In this document: piece after piece, positions 16,409-25,686 of the stretch
Layout of the letters: each line of letters opens with the position of its first letter
Numbering within the stretch: the first letter of the stretch is position 1
Program-made: the position numbers and the translations under genes
Notes under the pieces: generated by a model
What the model saw: only the letters and a program-made list of their open reading frames with translations
What the model was told of the DNA's origin: nothing
Database searches by the model: none
Source: Timonella corticicola
GTDB taxonomy: Bacteria > Actinomycetota > Actinomycetes > Actinomycetales > Cellulomonadaceae
Length of the DNA stretch: 64,000 nt
Direction of reading: 5' to 3'
Assembly: GCF_042683685.1 (NCBI RefSeq)
Contig: NZ_JBHUOP010000007.1
Coordinates: 45,297 to 109,296, forward strand

Positions 16409-17374
16409 ATGAGCACGCAAGACACTGTCTCCGCAGTAAAAGGTGGCTCCAACAACCCTTTGACCGAGCTGCCACGTAGACGAAACCCCGTTAAGGTCTG
16501 GCTTCAAGGTGACAGGCCGCACGCGCTGATACTACTGCTTCCGCTTCTGTTCAGCTTTGTGTTCTTCAGTTGGAAACCCATCGTGGAGGCCGCGATCATG
16601 GCTTTCCAGTACACGAATCTGGTGGAACCGGCCTCGTGGGTAGGTATGAAGAACTTTCAGAAGGTTCTCTCGGATCCGCTGCTGGTGACAGCCATCAAGA
16701 ACACGTTCTATTTTGCGTTGTTGGCCCTGATCCTTGGGTACCCGATCCCTTTGCTTTTATCTGTCCTGATGAGCGAGGCCAAAAGATTCAAGGGCCTATA
16801 CAGCGCGTTGGCCTACCTGCCGGTCATTGTTCCACCGGTCGTGGGAGCGCTGCTCTGGAAATTCTTCTATGACGGTTCGCCGACCGGCGTCTTCAACACG
16901 ATCCTCGGTTGGATTGGCCTCGGTCCGTACCAGTGGCTATCCAACGCGGACATGGCAATGCCCTCCATCGTGTTGTTCGCGACCTGGGCAGCGGCTGGCG
17001 GAACGGTGATCATCTATCTGGCGGGCATTCTCGGTGTCTCCCCGGAACTCTACGATGCGGCTGAAGTGGACGGCGCGGGGATCTGGCGAAAGGTGTGGCA
17101 TGTGACGATGCCGCAGTTGCGCGGTGTGCTGCTCACGACCTTCATCCTGCAAATCATTGGCACCACCCAGGTATTCCTAGAGCCATTCCTCCTAACCGGC
17201 GGAGGCCCGGCAAACTCAACCATGACGCTCCTGATGTTGATCTACAAGTATGCGTTCCAGAGCAGTCTTGGAGGGGACTACGGAGCCGCAACGGCTCTGA
17301 GCGTTCTCCTGGCTCTGTTCTTGGCGTTGTTCTCGGCGATCTACTTCCGCGTAACCAGGGGATGGAGTTCTTGA
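16409..17374 (+). CDS. Sugar ABC transporter permease (MalF/UgpA type)
   Basis: 321 residues with six predicted membrane helices after a basic N-terminus, and the permease EAA loop at residues near 215 (ELYDAAEVDGAGIWRKVWHVTMP), which docks with the ATPase. AAGGAACCTC precedes the ATG. Pairs with the following gene in the membrane. No ATPase gene is in the operon, as is usual where a shared MsiK-type ATPase serves several sugar importers. Confidence 0.92.
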   Translation: MSTQDTVSAVKGGSNNPLTELPRRRNPVKVWLQGDRPHALILLLPLLFSFVFFSWKPIVEAAIMAFQYTNLVEPASWVGMKNFQKVLSDPLLVTAIKNTFYFALLALILGYPIPLLLSVLMSEAKRFKGLYSALAYLPVIVPPVVGALLWKFFYDGSPTGVFNTILGWIGLGPYQWLSNADMAMPSIVLFATWAAAGGTVIIYLAGILGVSPELYDAAEVDGAGIWRKVWHVTMPQLRGVLLTTFILQIIGTTQVFLEPFLLTGGGPANSTMTLLMLIYKYAFQSSLGGDYGAATALSVLLALFLALFSAIYFRVTRGWSS

Positions 17375-17376
17375 CG

Positions 17377-18288
17377 ATGCGAAACATCCGGAAAACGGCT
17401 CAAAAAGAGGCGAGCGGTCGCGGTATCCTATCCGAGTCTGATTGGAAGAATCCGCTGGTCAACGTTTCCATGAAGGCTGCACAGTTTGCCGTGCTGATCG
17501 GCTTGGTCGTTGCTGGTCTTGGTCCTATCCTATGGCTCGCGAAGTCTGCGGTAACGCCGACGCAGGACACTCTGCGCGAACCGTTGAAGTTGTGGCCAAA
17601 CGGCATGGACTGGGCGAATCTCCATGAGGCGTGGAGCCGAGTGCAGATCGACCAGTACTTCACGAACACGGTTATCGTTGTCGCGGGAGTCTGGCTCATC
17701 CAGGTGGTCGTGGCAACCACCGGGGGCTACGTCCTGTCGATCATGCGCCCCAAGTACGCGAAAGCGCTTGTCGCCATGATTCTGGCGACCATGTTCGTCC
17801 CAGGTATCGTGCTGTTGGTGCCGCTCTACCTCACCGTCATTCAGCCACCTTTCTTGAACAGCTCGCTGATCAACACCTACTGGGCGATATGGCTGCCTGC
17901 CGGTGCCAATGCGTTCAACATCCTGCTCGCAATGCGTTTCTTCGCGTCATTGCCCCAAGAGATATTTGAGGCTGCCAAGGTGGACGGAGCGGGTCCGTAC
18001 AAGGTGTTCTTCAGAATCCTGCTGCCCATGTCAAAACCGATCATCGGCGTAATCTCGGTCTTTGCCATCATGGGAGCGTGGAAAGACTACCTGTGGCCGA
18101 TGCTCGTGCTCAAGGACCCTGCCGTGCAGACCCTGTCGGTTCGACTTCCTCAACTGCAGCAGTTCATTGAATTGGATGTCTTCTTGGCGGCGTTGGCAAT
18201 CTCCACGGTCATCCCGGTTGTACTCTTCATCGTCTTTCAACGGCTGTTCTTGAGCGGGGTTGGCATGGGAGGAGCCGTGAAGGGATAG
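17377..18288 (+). CDS. Sugar ABC transporter permease (MalG/UgpE type)
   Basis: 303 residues with six predicted helices and the EAA loop EIFEAAKVDGAGPYKVFFRI near residue 200. The chosen ATG lies two bases after the previous stop and is served by GGATGGAG nine bases upstream, inside the previous gene's end. Forms the channel with the preceding permease. Last gene of the alpha-glucoside operon; no obvious terminator follows at once. Confidence 0.9.
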   Translation: MRNIRKTAQKEASGRGILSESDWKNPLVNVSMKAAQFAVLIGLVVAGLGPILWLAKSAVTPTQDTLREPLKLWPNGMDWANLHEAWSRVQIDQYFTNTVIVVAGVWLIQVVVATTGGYVLSIMRPKYAKALVAMILATMFVPGIVLLVPLYLTVIQPPFLNSSLINTYWAIWLPAGANAFNILLAMRFFASLPQEIFEAAKVDGAGPYKVFFRILLPMSKPIIGVISVFAIMGAWKDYLWPMLVLKDPAVQTLSVRLPQLQQFIELDVFLAALAISTVIPVVLFIVFQRLFLSGVGMGGAVKG

Positions 18289-18417
18289 CCACTAGGTTTA
18301 GTCTGGTTCGGTATCCATAGCGTGAAGGCTGACACTGGAAGTGGTGTCGCTGATCTGATACAACTCTGCGACGACCTGCACACCACAGCGGCTATGCGCG
18401 TTCCTAGAATGAATGAC

Positions 18418-18621
18418 ATGAGCACACATCGACTTCCGCTACACCGCAGCATCCCAGTAATCGCAACCCGCGCAGTCATCCTGACCGGCTGCTCCATGGG
18501 GGTCTCCTCGGAACCAACCGAGAACGCAGACATCAACGAGGTGGTCTGGGAAGAAGGAAACCCGGACATCGAGGATTCATCTGGGGGATCCACCCTCCTA
18601 CCAGCAGGATTCGCGCAATGA
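18418..18621 (+). CDS. Small putative lipoprotein
   Basis: 67 residues with a weak signal (MSTHRLPLHRSIPVIATRA) and a lipobox-like ILTGCS, then a short acidic tail. The hydrophobic stretch is poor and no family is recognised, so it may be a degenerate gene. Another ATG lies three codons earlier, and neither has a good ribosome-binding site. The stop overlaps the ATG of the next gene, which argues for an operon. Confidence 0.5.
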   Translation: MSTHRLPLHRSIPVIATRAVILTGCSMGVSSEPTENADINEVVWEEGNPDIEDSSGGSTLLPAGFAQ

Positions 18622-18884
18622 GCTACCCAACCGTCACACAGAACACGCCCGCGTACCGGAAGACCAACGGGCTCGCGATCGCCTCGTTCGTCCTCGCGCT
18701 CCTCGGGTTTGCGATCATCCCGGTGATCTTCGGGCACATCGCTCTCAAGCAGATCCGCCGCGACAACGACAGCGGTACCGGCTTCGCCATCGTGGGTCTG
18801 GTCCTCGGCTACCTTGAGATCATCGCCTACACGATCCTGCTGTTCATCCTCGTTGGTTCCGTGATCTGGGCCGTGAACGCATGA
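18618..18884 (+). CDS. DUF4190-type small membrane protein
   Basis: 88 residues with two membrane helices flanking the polar loop FGHIALKQIRRDN, the DUF4190 hallmark (GLAIASFVLALLG.. first helix; GLVLGYLEIIAYTILL second). Function unknown. It overlaps the preceding lipoprotein gene by four bases and is followed by an ATGA overlap into a fragment resembling a response-regulator tail. Confidence 0.8.
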   Translation: MSYPTVTQNTPAYRKTNGLAIASFVLALLGFAIIPVIFGHIALKQIRRDNDSGTGFAIVGLVLGYLEIIAYTILLFILVGSVIWAVNA

Positions 18885-18958
18885 CCGATGCGCACAACCC
18901 GAGGTTCATCGAGACGGTGCAACAGTCCGGGTACCGATTCATAGGTGAGGCGCCTTGA
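18881..18958 (+). pseudogene. Possible response-regulator C-terminal remnant
   Basis: The 25-codon frame contains NPRFIETVQQSGYRFIG, which resembles the last beta-hairpin wing of OmpR-family regulators (..IxTVRGxGYRF). No receiver domain or helix-turn-helix is present. It immediately precedes a histidine-kinase remnant, the gene order expected for a two-component pair. Confidence 0.5.
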
Positions 18959-19100
18959 CCACGAGGTGAAGAACCCGGTCACCGTAATCCGCGCGGCGCT
19001 CGCTGTCGCTCGAACACAGACAGGACTTTGGCTCTCCATCGTGCGGGTCATTGCGGAACGTCACAACGCCGCGGTATCCCTCAACTCTGTGCCGGGATAA
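18948..19100 (+). pseudogene. Histidine-kinase remnant with large internal deletion
   Basis: A 50-codon frame starts with DHEVKNPVTVIRAAL, a recognisable H-box (HE-x-x-NP), and ends with LWLSIVRVIAERH and VSLNSVPG, the G2-box and final strand of the HATPase domain. The sequence between H-box and G2-box, normally over 150 residues, is gone, as are sensor and membrane parts. Together with the preceding fragment it marks a lost two-component system. Confidence 0.65.
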
Positions 19101-19464
19101 GGCACGCGAGTGCCCCCAAATTCCCTGCGCTATCCCGCGAGGGCCACGGATAGGTCGACGCAGGTGTCAGAAATAGATTGCCGACGATCTGGTTCGTTTC
19201 CTGCGTACCGCACGCTGTGAAGTGGCTTGGCAGGTAGAACTGCCGACTCGTCGGCAATGCGCGGCATCAAAAGATGCCGACTCCCGCACGAACACAGAAC
19301 ATCAAACGCATAACCTCGAAATGGTGCTGACAAGCCGTCTCACAAGCGCACGCAACGGACAAACACAAGCCAACAACCGGATAGAATCAAGGCGTCTGTC
19401 CTAGGCGCTCCGAGCCACCCGCGCTCGCAACCCCGCGCCGAGACCACCACTCATGAGGGAACGA
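19101..19464 (+). other. Gene-free stretch upstream of purL
   Basis: No convincing coding region. It holds an inverted repeat TGCCGA/TCGGCA near 19243-19258 and a TAGAAT at 19382-19387 that could be the purL -10 element; no good -35 is visible at 16-18 bp. Confidence 0.5.
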
Positions 19465-21789
19465 ATGACTGCCTCCAGCAAGCCCACCCTGGACACCGTC
19501 GAACACGCAGCGAGCACTCCTGACGAGGAACAGCCCTATGCGTCGCTAGGCCTCAAGCCTGAGGAATACCAGCAGATCCGCGACATCCTGGGACGCCGCC
19601 CAACCGCGGCAGAACTCGCAATGTACTCCGTCATGTGGTCGGAGCACTGCTCATACAAGTCCTCCAAAGTGCACCTGCGCAAATTCGGGGACAAGGTAAC
19701 CGACGAGATGAAGGAACACCTCCTCGTCGGAATCGGCGAAAACGCCGGTGTCGTGGACATCGGCGAAGGCTGGGCCGTCACCTTCAAGGTCGAGTCCCAC
19801 AACCACCCATCGTTCGTTGAGCCCTACCAGGGCGCGGCAACCGGTGTCGGCGGAATCGTCCGCGACATCATCTCCATGGGCGCGCGCCCCGTCGCCGTCA
19901 TGGACCAGCTCCGCTTCGGAGACGTCAACCACCCGGACACCGCACGCGTCGTACACGGCGTGGTCTCCGGTGTCGGCGGTTACGGAAACTCCCTCGGTCT
20001 GCCCAACATCGGTGGCGAACTCGTCTTCGATTCCTCATACCAGGGCAACCCGCTGGTCAACGCGCTCGCGGTTGGCGTTCTGCGTCACGAGGACATCCAC
20101 CTCGCAAACGCATCCGGCGTTGGCAACAAGGTCATCCTGTTCGGTGCCCGCACCGGTGGCGACGGAATCGGTGGCGCATCGATCCTCGCATCAGAGACCT
20201 TCGAGGACGGCGTGCCAGCAAAGCGCCCATCCGTTCAGGTCGGGGACCCATTCATGGAGAAGGTGCTCATCGAGTGCTGTCTCGAACTCTTCCACGCCGG
20301 TGTCGTCGAAGGCATTCAGGACCTCGGTGCCGCTGGTATTTCGTGTGCCACCTCGGAACTCGCCTCCAACGGTGACGGCGGCATGCACGTATGGCTCGAC
20401 GATGTTCTCCTGCGCGACCCAACCCTGAACGCGGGCGAAATCCTCATGTCCGAGTCGCAGGAACGCATGATGGCGGTTGTACGCCCAGAGAAACTCGACG
20501 AGTTCATGGCGATCACCGGCAAGTGGGACGTCGAATCCTCCGTGGTCGGCGAGGTCAACGACTCTGGCCGACTCACCATCGACCACCACGGACAGCGCAT
20601 CGTTGACGTTGACCCACGCACGGTCGCGCACGAGGGCCCAACCTACAACCGTCCATACGCCCGCCCAGCATGGCAGGACGGACTGAACGCAGACACCAAC
20701 GTTGCCGCGGGTCTGGCCCGTCCGGTATCGGGTGAGGACTTGAAGGCCGCCGCTCTGGCAACCCTCGGCGCGCCCAACTATGCATCGAAGGAATGGGTCA
20801 CCAACCAGTACGACCGATTCGTGCAGGGCAACACCGCGCTCGCTCAGCCAGACGACGCCGGTGTGATCCGCGTGGACGAAACCTCGAACCTCGGTATCGC
20901 AATCGCGACTGACGCCAACGGACGTTTCGCAAAGCTCGACCCGCGCACCGGTGCGGCCCTCGCGCTCGCTGAGGCGTACCGTAACGTCGCAGCCGCCGGT
21001 GCCCGCCCCATGGCCGTCACCGACTGCCTCAACTTCGGCTCCCCGGAAGACCCAGACTCGATGTGGCAGCTCGTTGAGGCAATCGAAGGTCTCGCGGACG
21101 CCTGCATGGAACTCGGTGTTCCCGTGACCGGTGGTAACGTCTCGCTCTACAACGGAACCGGCGAACCGGGTCAGATCGATTCCTCCATCCACCCGACCCC
21201 GGTTGTCGGCGTGCTCGGTGTCCTCGATGACGTGACTCGTTCCGTCACCACCGGATTCCGTGGCGAGGGCGACGCAATCTACCTGCTCGGAACCACCCGC
21301 GATGAACTCGACGGTTCCGCCTGGGCCGAGGTCGCCCACCAGCACCTTGGCGGCGTGCCGCCACTAGTTGACCTAGCAGCTGAGAAGGTACTCGGGGCAG
21401 TGCTCGTGAACGCTGCACGCGATTCCCTCGTGACCGCATCCCACGACCTATCCGATGGTGGTCTGATTCAGGCCGTGCTCGAATCCGCTATCCGTTACGG
21501 AACCGGTGCACGCATCTCCGTGGCTGACCTGGCGGCACGTGACGGCATCTCCGAGTTCGCCGCCCTGTTCTCCGAGTCCACGGCACGCGCCATCGTCGCA
21601 GTGCCGCGTGGCGAGGAAGCTCGCTTCCAAGACGCATGCGTGGGCCGCGGCGTGCCATTCCTCAAGATCGGTGAAACCGGGCATGAGGCAGATGGCAAGC
21701 AGGTTGTCGAGATTGAGGGACTGTTCACCGTTCCGGTTGCGCAGGCCGCAGAGGTGTTCAGCAAGACGCTGCCGGAGATTTTCGGCTGA
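19465..21789 (+). CDS. purL: Phosphoribosylformylglycinamidine synthase subunit PurL
   Basis: 774 residues, the length of the small-type PurL that works with separate PurQ and PurS. It catalyses the ATP-dependent conversion of FGAR to FGAM in purine synthesis. Visible hallmarks: MWSEHCSYKSSK near residue 50, VESHNHPS with metal/ATP ligands, PGAATGVGGIVRD-like GAATGVGGIVRDI, and DLGAAGISCATSE in the first half, repeated as a paralogous second half (TDCLNFGSPED, SHDLSDGGL). GAGGG lies upstream of the preferred ATG; an ATG four codons earlier is possible. purQ and purS are not in the window. Confidence 0.95.
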   Translation: MTASSKPTLDTVEHAASTPDEEQPYASLGLKPEEYQQIRDILGRRPTAAELAMYSVMWSEHCSYKSSKVHLRKFGDKVTDEMKEHLLVGIGENAGVVDIGEGWAVTFKVESHNHPSFVEPYQGAATGVGGIVRDIISMGARPVAVMDQLRFGDVNHPDTARVVHGVVSGVGGYGNSLGLPNIGGELVFDSSYQGNPLVNALAVGVLRHEDIHLANASGVGNKVILFGARTGGDGIGGASILASETFEDGVPAKRPSVQVGDPFMEKVLIECCLELFHAGVVEGIQDLGAAGISCATSELASNGDGGMHVWLDDVLLRDPTLNAGEILMSESQERMMAVVRPEKLDEFMAITGKWDVESSVVGEVNDSGRLTIDHHGQRIVDVDPRTVAHEGPTYNRPYARPAWQDGLNADTNVAAGLARPVSGEDLKAAALATLGAPNYASKEWVTNQYDRFVQGNTALAQPDDAGVIRVDETSNLGIAIATDANGRFAKLDPRTGAALALAEAYRNVAAAGARPMAVTDCLNFGSPEDPDSMWQLVEAIEGLADACMELGVPVTGGNVSLYNGTGEPGQIDSSIHPTPVVGVLGVLDDVTRSVTTGFRGEGDAIYLLGTTRDELDGSAWAEVAHQHLGGVPPLVDLAAEKVLGAVLVNAARDSLVTASHDLSDGGLIQAVLESAIRYGTGARISVADLAARDGISEFAALFSESTARAIVAVPRGEEARFQDACVGRGVPFLKIGETGHEADGKQVVEIEGLFTVPVAQAAEVFSKTLPEIFG

Positions 21790-21810
21790 CCACTCACCGT
21801 ATAAGAATCA

Positions 21811-21842
21811 CGAAGGCCAGCGGGTGTTCCCGCTGGCCTTCG
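21811..21842 (+). terminator. purL terminator
   Basis: CGAAGGCCAGCGGG pairs perfectly with its complement around a 4-nt TGTT loop, 21 bp after the purL stop. Confidence 0.8.
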
Positions 21843-21864
21843 CTGTATGTCTTGCCGCTTGTGG

Positions 21865-21937
21865 TTAGGTGTATAGGTTTTGTCTGGTTTGTGAGTGGTG
21901 GGAACACTCACAAACCAGACAAAACCTATACACCTAA
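21865..21937. repeat. Perfect long palindrome, group 1 copy B
   Basis: Two 33-bp arms, exact complements (left arm begins TTAGGTGTATAGGTTTTGTC and ends TTTGTGAGTG), enclose a 7-bp middle. It lies after the purL terminator. Its arm matches the decayed palindrome at 273-343 and more loosely the one at 55714-55764. Confidence 0.85.
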
Positions 21938-21980
21938 TGGTGGCGAGGAGGAGCAAGTTTCACAGGTCTAACAGCCAGAT

Positions 21981-22038
21981 GTTACCTCTGTGAGGCGAGA
22001 TTAACTGAAGTGTTACTGCACGTGGAACGAGGCGAAAC
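21981..22038 (+). promoter_or_regulatory. Possible GlnR-type nitrogen-control sites upstream of narK
   Basis: GTTAC at 21981 and 22012 and GAAAC at 22034 occur with the second GTTAC and GAAAC exactly 22 bp apart, two 11-bp steps as in actinobacterial GlnR boxes; the middle half-site (TGGAA) is poor. A further inverted repeat GTTTCG/CGAAAC lies at 22051-22070. Nitrate assimilation downstream makes nitrogen control plausible, but this is a pattern match by eye. Confidence 0.4.
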
Positions 22039-22089
22039 AGGAACTCGATAGTTTCGATCACACACGAAACGATTCCGAGGGAGCACTTC

Positions 22090-23466
22090 ATGACCACGTA
22101 CGACAACAGTGCACCGACAGCTACGGCTGTACGCGAAGAGACCACAACGGCGGCCACGCAAACACTGACGCGGCATCCGGGTCGCTGGCTTGAGGGTTGG
22201 AACCCCGAAGACCCTGCCCAGTGGGAGGGTGGCGGGCGTCGGATTGCCCGTCGAAACCTGGTGGTGTCCATCTACGCGGAATTCCTGGGGTTTTGCGTGT
22301 GGGCGATGTGGAGCGTGGTTGTACCGTTCCTTCCCGAAGCCGGATTCACGCTAACCGTTGATCAGCAGTTCTGGTTGATCGCGCTGCCAAGCCTGGTCGG
22401 TGCGGTGATGCGGATTCCGTACACGTTCATGGTTCCTATTTTTGGAGGCCGGAACTGGACGATCATCTCGGCGGCTCTGCTCATCCTTCCGGCAGGGGCG
22501 TTGGCGTGGGTGGTTGGCAGGCCAGAGACCTCGTTCGGGGTGCTTTTGATGATTGCCGCGCTTGCTGGCTTCGGCGGCGGAAACTTCGCATCCTCAATGA
22601 CCAACATCTCGTTCTTCTTCCCCGAGAAGGAAAAGGGCAGTGCGCTTGGCTTGAATGCGGCGGGCGGCAATCTGGGTACGGGGCTGGTTCAGCTTGTGGT
22701 TCCGGTGATCATTGTGCTTGGTGCGGGCCTGCACCTAGAGCGGGCGGGGTTGATTTTCATACCGTTGGCGCTGCTGGGAGTGGTTGCGGCTGCCCTGTGG
22801 ATGGATAATCTGCGTGGTGTCGCCTCCGATGTCAAGGCGTTCGCGGCTGCGGGGGCGCATCCGCACACGTGGCTGATCTCGTTCCTGTACCTGGGAACGT
22901 TTGGGTCTTTCATCGGGTTCTCGGGTGTTTTCCCAACGCTTTTGAAGACACAGTTCCCTGAGGTTGGGCTGTCGATAGCTTTCCTCGGTGCCTTGGTTGG
23001 TGCGTTGTCTCGCCCGTTCGGTGGCTGGCTCGCTGATCGCGTGGGTGGTGCGCGGCTGACGGTGCTGTGTTTCTTCGCCTTGATGGTTGGTACGGTCGGC
23101 GCGATGTATGGGCTCAGTACCCGCAGTTTCTCCTGGTTCTTCGCTTCGTTCTTGGCGTTGTTCGTCGCGGCAGGTGTGGGCAATGGTTCGACGTATCGAA
23201 TGATTCCGGCGGTGTTCCGCACTGGCCGTTTGGAGGGTGACCTGATGGTGGCCCGCCAGACCGCCGCCGGTTGTATCGGCATTGCTGGCGCTGTGGGCGC
23301 GATTGGTGGGTTCTTGATTCCACGCGGGTTTGCCCTGTCCACGAGTTTGAGTGGTTCCCTGGTTCCGGCGTTGTGGGCCTTCCTCTGCGCTTATGCGCTG
23401 ATGGCGGCGGTGACCTACACGATCTACCTGCGGCGCGGGTCCATCTTTGCCAAGGCAAATGTCTGA
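22090..23466 (+). CDS. narK: Nitrate/nitrite MFS transporter NarK
   Basis: 458 residues with about twelve hydrophobic helices after a 50-residue soluble N-terminus. Two nitrate-porter signatures are visible: AGFGGGNFASSMTNISFFFP near residue 155 with EKEKGSALGLNAAGGNLG after it, and AGVGNGSTYRMIP near residue 365. Imports nitrate, possibly exporting nitrite. GAGGGAGCACTTC gives the ribosome-binding site. Its stop overlaps the ATG of the nitrate reductase gene (TGATG), so uptake and reduction are coupled. Confidence 0.93.
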   Translation: MTTYDNSAPTATAVREETTTAATQTLTRHPGRWLEGWNPEDPAQWEGGGRRIARRNLVVSIYAEFLGFCVWAMWSVVVPFLPEAGFTLTVDQQFWLIALPSLVGAVMRIPYTFMVPIFGGRNWTIISAALLILPAGALAWVVGRPETSFGVLLMIAALAGFGGGNFASSMTNISFFFPEKEKGSALGLNAAGGNLGTGLVQLVVPVIIVLGAGLHLERAGLIFIPLALLGVVAAALWMDNLRGVASDVKAFAAAGAHPHTWLISFLYLGTFGSFIGFSGVFPTLLKTQFPEVGLSIAFLGALVGALSRPFGGWLADRVGGARLTVLCFFALMVGTVGAMYGLSTRSFSWFFASFLALFVAAGVGNGSTYRMIPAVFRTGRLEGDLMVARQTAAGCIGIAGAVGAIGGFLIPRGFALSTSLSGSLVPALWAFLCAYALMAAVTYTIYLRRGSIFAKANV

Positions 23467-25640
23467 TGGTCCCTGCAACTATTTCTGGGGAAACTGCAGC
23501 GCCCATCCAGTCCACGGACACGCACTGTCCCTATTGCGCATTGCAATGCGCAATGACCATCACGAGTGGTGTGGGTACGCCGAGAATCGCCCCACGTGAA
23601 TTCCCTACAAACCGTGGCGGCCTGTGTCGAAAGGGATGGACCGCAGCCGAGTTGCTGTCCACTCCAGACCGGGTGAGTAGCCCTTTGATTCGCGACGAGT
23701 CGGGTACTTTGGTCCCCACGTCCTGGCAGGTGGCACTCGACTTTGTGGCCGAGCGCATCCGAACCATTCAGGGAAAGCACGGTAAGGATTCGGTTGCCGT
23801 GTTTGGCGGTGGTGGGCTGACCAATGAGAAGGCCTACCAGTTGGGGAAGTTTGCGCGCATTGCGCTTGGCACTGCAAACATCGACTACAACGGGCGTTTC
23901 TGTATGTCCAGCGCTGCCGCCGCGGCGAATAGATCGCTTGGCCTAGATCGCGGTCTGCCGTTCCCCGTTACAGACTTCGATGAAGCCGATGTCATCATGT
24001 TGATCGGGTCCAACCCGGCTGAGACGATGCCGCCCTTGGTCGGACACTTCGCACATGCAAAGAACACTGGTGGATTGATCGTCCTGGACCCCCGAGTCAC
24101 CGCTACGGCTGCGCTGGTGGGTGAGTTTGGGGAGCATATTCAACCTGTCCCCGGCACAGATCTGGCCGTGCTCCTGGGAATCTCGCACGTCATCGCCTTC
24201 GAGGGGTTACTGGACCGGGACTATATCGCGGAACGCACGCAGGGGTTTGACCACTACCTTTCAGCGTTGTCTGCATGGTGGCCGGAACGCACGGAGGCTG
24301 TGACCGGTGTGCCCGCTGAACAGATCAGATCCGTTGCCCGCACACTGGCCGCGAACAGCCCGAAGCAGGGAGGGCGAACCTTCATCATCACCGGACGTGG
24401 AATAGAACAGTCACGTCAGGGAACCGATGGGGTGACCGCAGCCATCAACCTGGCCTTGATGCTGGGGCTCGTGGGCGCTGCGGGCAGCGGCTATGGCACG
24501 TTGACTGGTCAAGGCAACGGACAGGGTGGGCGGGAACACGGCCAGAAGGCAGATCAACTACCGGGCTACCGGATGATCACTGACCCAGATGCGCGCGAGC
24601 ACGTGGCCAAGGTGTGGGGCGTTGAACTGCAGGACCTACCCGATAAAGGGAAACCGGCCGTTGAGCTCCTCAAGGGACTGGGGCAACCCGATGGCCCGCA
24701 AGCTCTGCTCGTACATGGCTCAAACATTGTTGTCTCCGCCCCGCGTTCCATCGACATCGCCGAGAGGCTGCGCAGCCTCAAGTTGCTCGTGATCTGCGAC
24801 TTCATTCTCAACGAAACCTCCCAGTATGCAGATGTGGTCCTGCCCGTATTGCAGTGGGCCGAGGAGGACGGCACGATGACGAACCTCGAGGGCCGCGTCA
24901 TTCGTCGAAAAGCAGCAACACAACCACCCGAACACGCACGCAGCGAACTGTGGGTGATGCGCGAACTCGCACAAAGACTGGGCGCACCCGGCGTGTGGTC
25001 AACCGACCCCGCCGAAGTGTTCGATGAACTCGCAGCCGCGAGTCGTGGTGGAAAAGCCGACTACTCGGGGCTGACCCACCAGACCCTCGACTGCCACGAA
25101 GCACACACAGGTGGACAACCCGGATCAGGACTGTACTGGCCGATCCCTGCAACCAGCCAAGCAGGCACACCGCGCGTATTCACGCACACGTTCCCCACCC
25201 CAAGTGGCCGAGCCACCTTCCATCCCGTTCAACACCGCGGCAACGCAGACCCCATCACCCGAGACCACAGCATCTACCTCGTCACCGGACGAGTTCTCGA
25301 ACAATACCAATCGGGCGCACAAACCCGACGGGTCAAAGCGCTCACTGACGCGGTCCCCGAAGCCTACGTGGAGATGCATCCGCTGCTCGCGCAACGATAC
25401 GACCTCCAAGAAGGCCAGAACATCACCCTCAAGAACGACAGGGGAACGGTAGCCGCCGCCGTCCGCATTACGAGGAATATCCGCCCAGACACCGTGTTCA
25501 TGCCGTTCCACTGGGGCCACGAAAACAGCGTGAACCGGGTCATCAACTGGGTCACCGACCCCATCTCAGGGATGCCCGAGTTCAAAACCGCAACAGTCCT
25601 CATCGAAACGTCCCGCACCACTGCCGTCAGCGCGCCATAA
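23466..25640 (+). CDS. Assimilatory nitrate reductase, molybdopterin catalytic subunit
   Basis: 724 residues of the NarB/NasC/NapA molybdopterin oxidoreductase family, cytoplasmic (no Tat signal). The N-terminal [4Fe-4S] motif is CPYCALQC with the fourth Cys in GGLCRKG; the Mo-bis-MGD domain contains NIDYNGRFCMSSA with a likely Cys ligand to molybdenum. The C-terminal cofactor domain reads HPLLAQRYDLQEGQ and MPFHWG. Reduces nitrate to nitrite. The start is the ATG one base into the narK stop; a longer in-frame extension inside narK is not credible. Partner reductase is the next gene. Confidence 0.92.
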   Translation: MVPATISGETAAPIQSTDTHCPYCALQCAMTITSGVGTPRIAPREFPTNRGGLCRKGWTAAELLSTPDRVSSPLIRDESGTLVPTSWQVALDFVAERIRTIQGKHGKDSVAVFGGGGLTNEKAYQLGKFARIALGTANIDYNGRFCMSSAAAAANRSLGLDRGLPFPVTDFDEADVIMLIGSNPAETMPPLVGHFAHAKNTGGLIVLDPRVTATAALVGEFGEHIQPVPGTDLAVLLGISHVIAFEGLLDRDYIAERTQGFDHYLSALSAWWPERTEAVTGVPAEQIRSVARTLAANSPKQGGRTFIITGRGIEQSRQGTDGVTAAINLALMLGLVGAAGSGYGTLTGQGNGQGGREHGQKADQLPGYRMITDPDAREHVAKVWGVELQDLPDKGKPAVELLKGLGQPDGPQALLVHGSNIVVSAPRSIDIAERLRSLKLLVICDFILNETSQYADVVLPVLQWAEEDGTMTNLEGRVIRRKAATQPPEHARSELWVMRELAQRLGAPGVWSTDPAEVFDELAAASRGGKADYSGLTHQTLDCHEAHTGGQPGSGLYWPIPATSQAGTPRVFTHTFPTPSGRATFHPVQHRGNADPITRDHSIYLVTGRVLEQYQSGAQTRRVKALTDAVPEAYVEMHPLLAQRYDLQEGQNITLKNDRGTVAAAVRITRNIRPDTVFMPFHWGHENSVNRVINWVTDPISGMPEFKTATVLIETSRTTAVSAP

Positions 25641-25686
25641 AACACCCACCTGACGCCACACAGCCTTAACCACCAGGAGGAATCGC

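Noticed and set aside
20191..21345. 384-residue open frame antisense to purL
   Set aside because: It is the mirror of purL codon bias, has no recognisable motif, and purL is certain.
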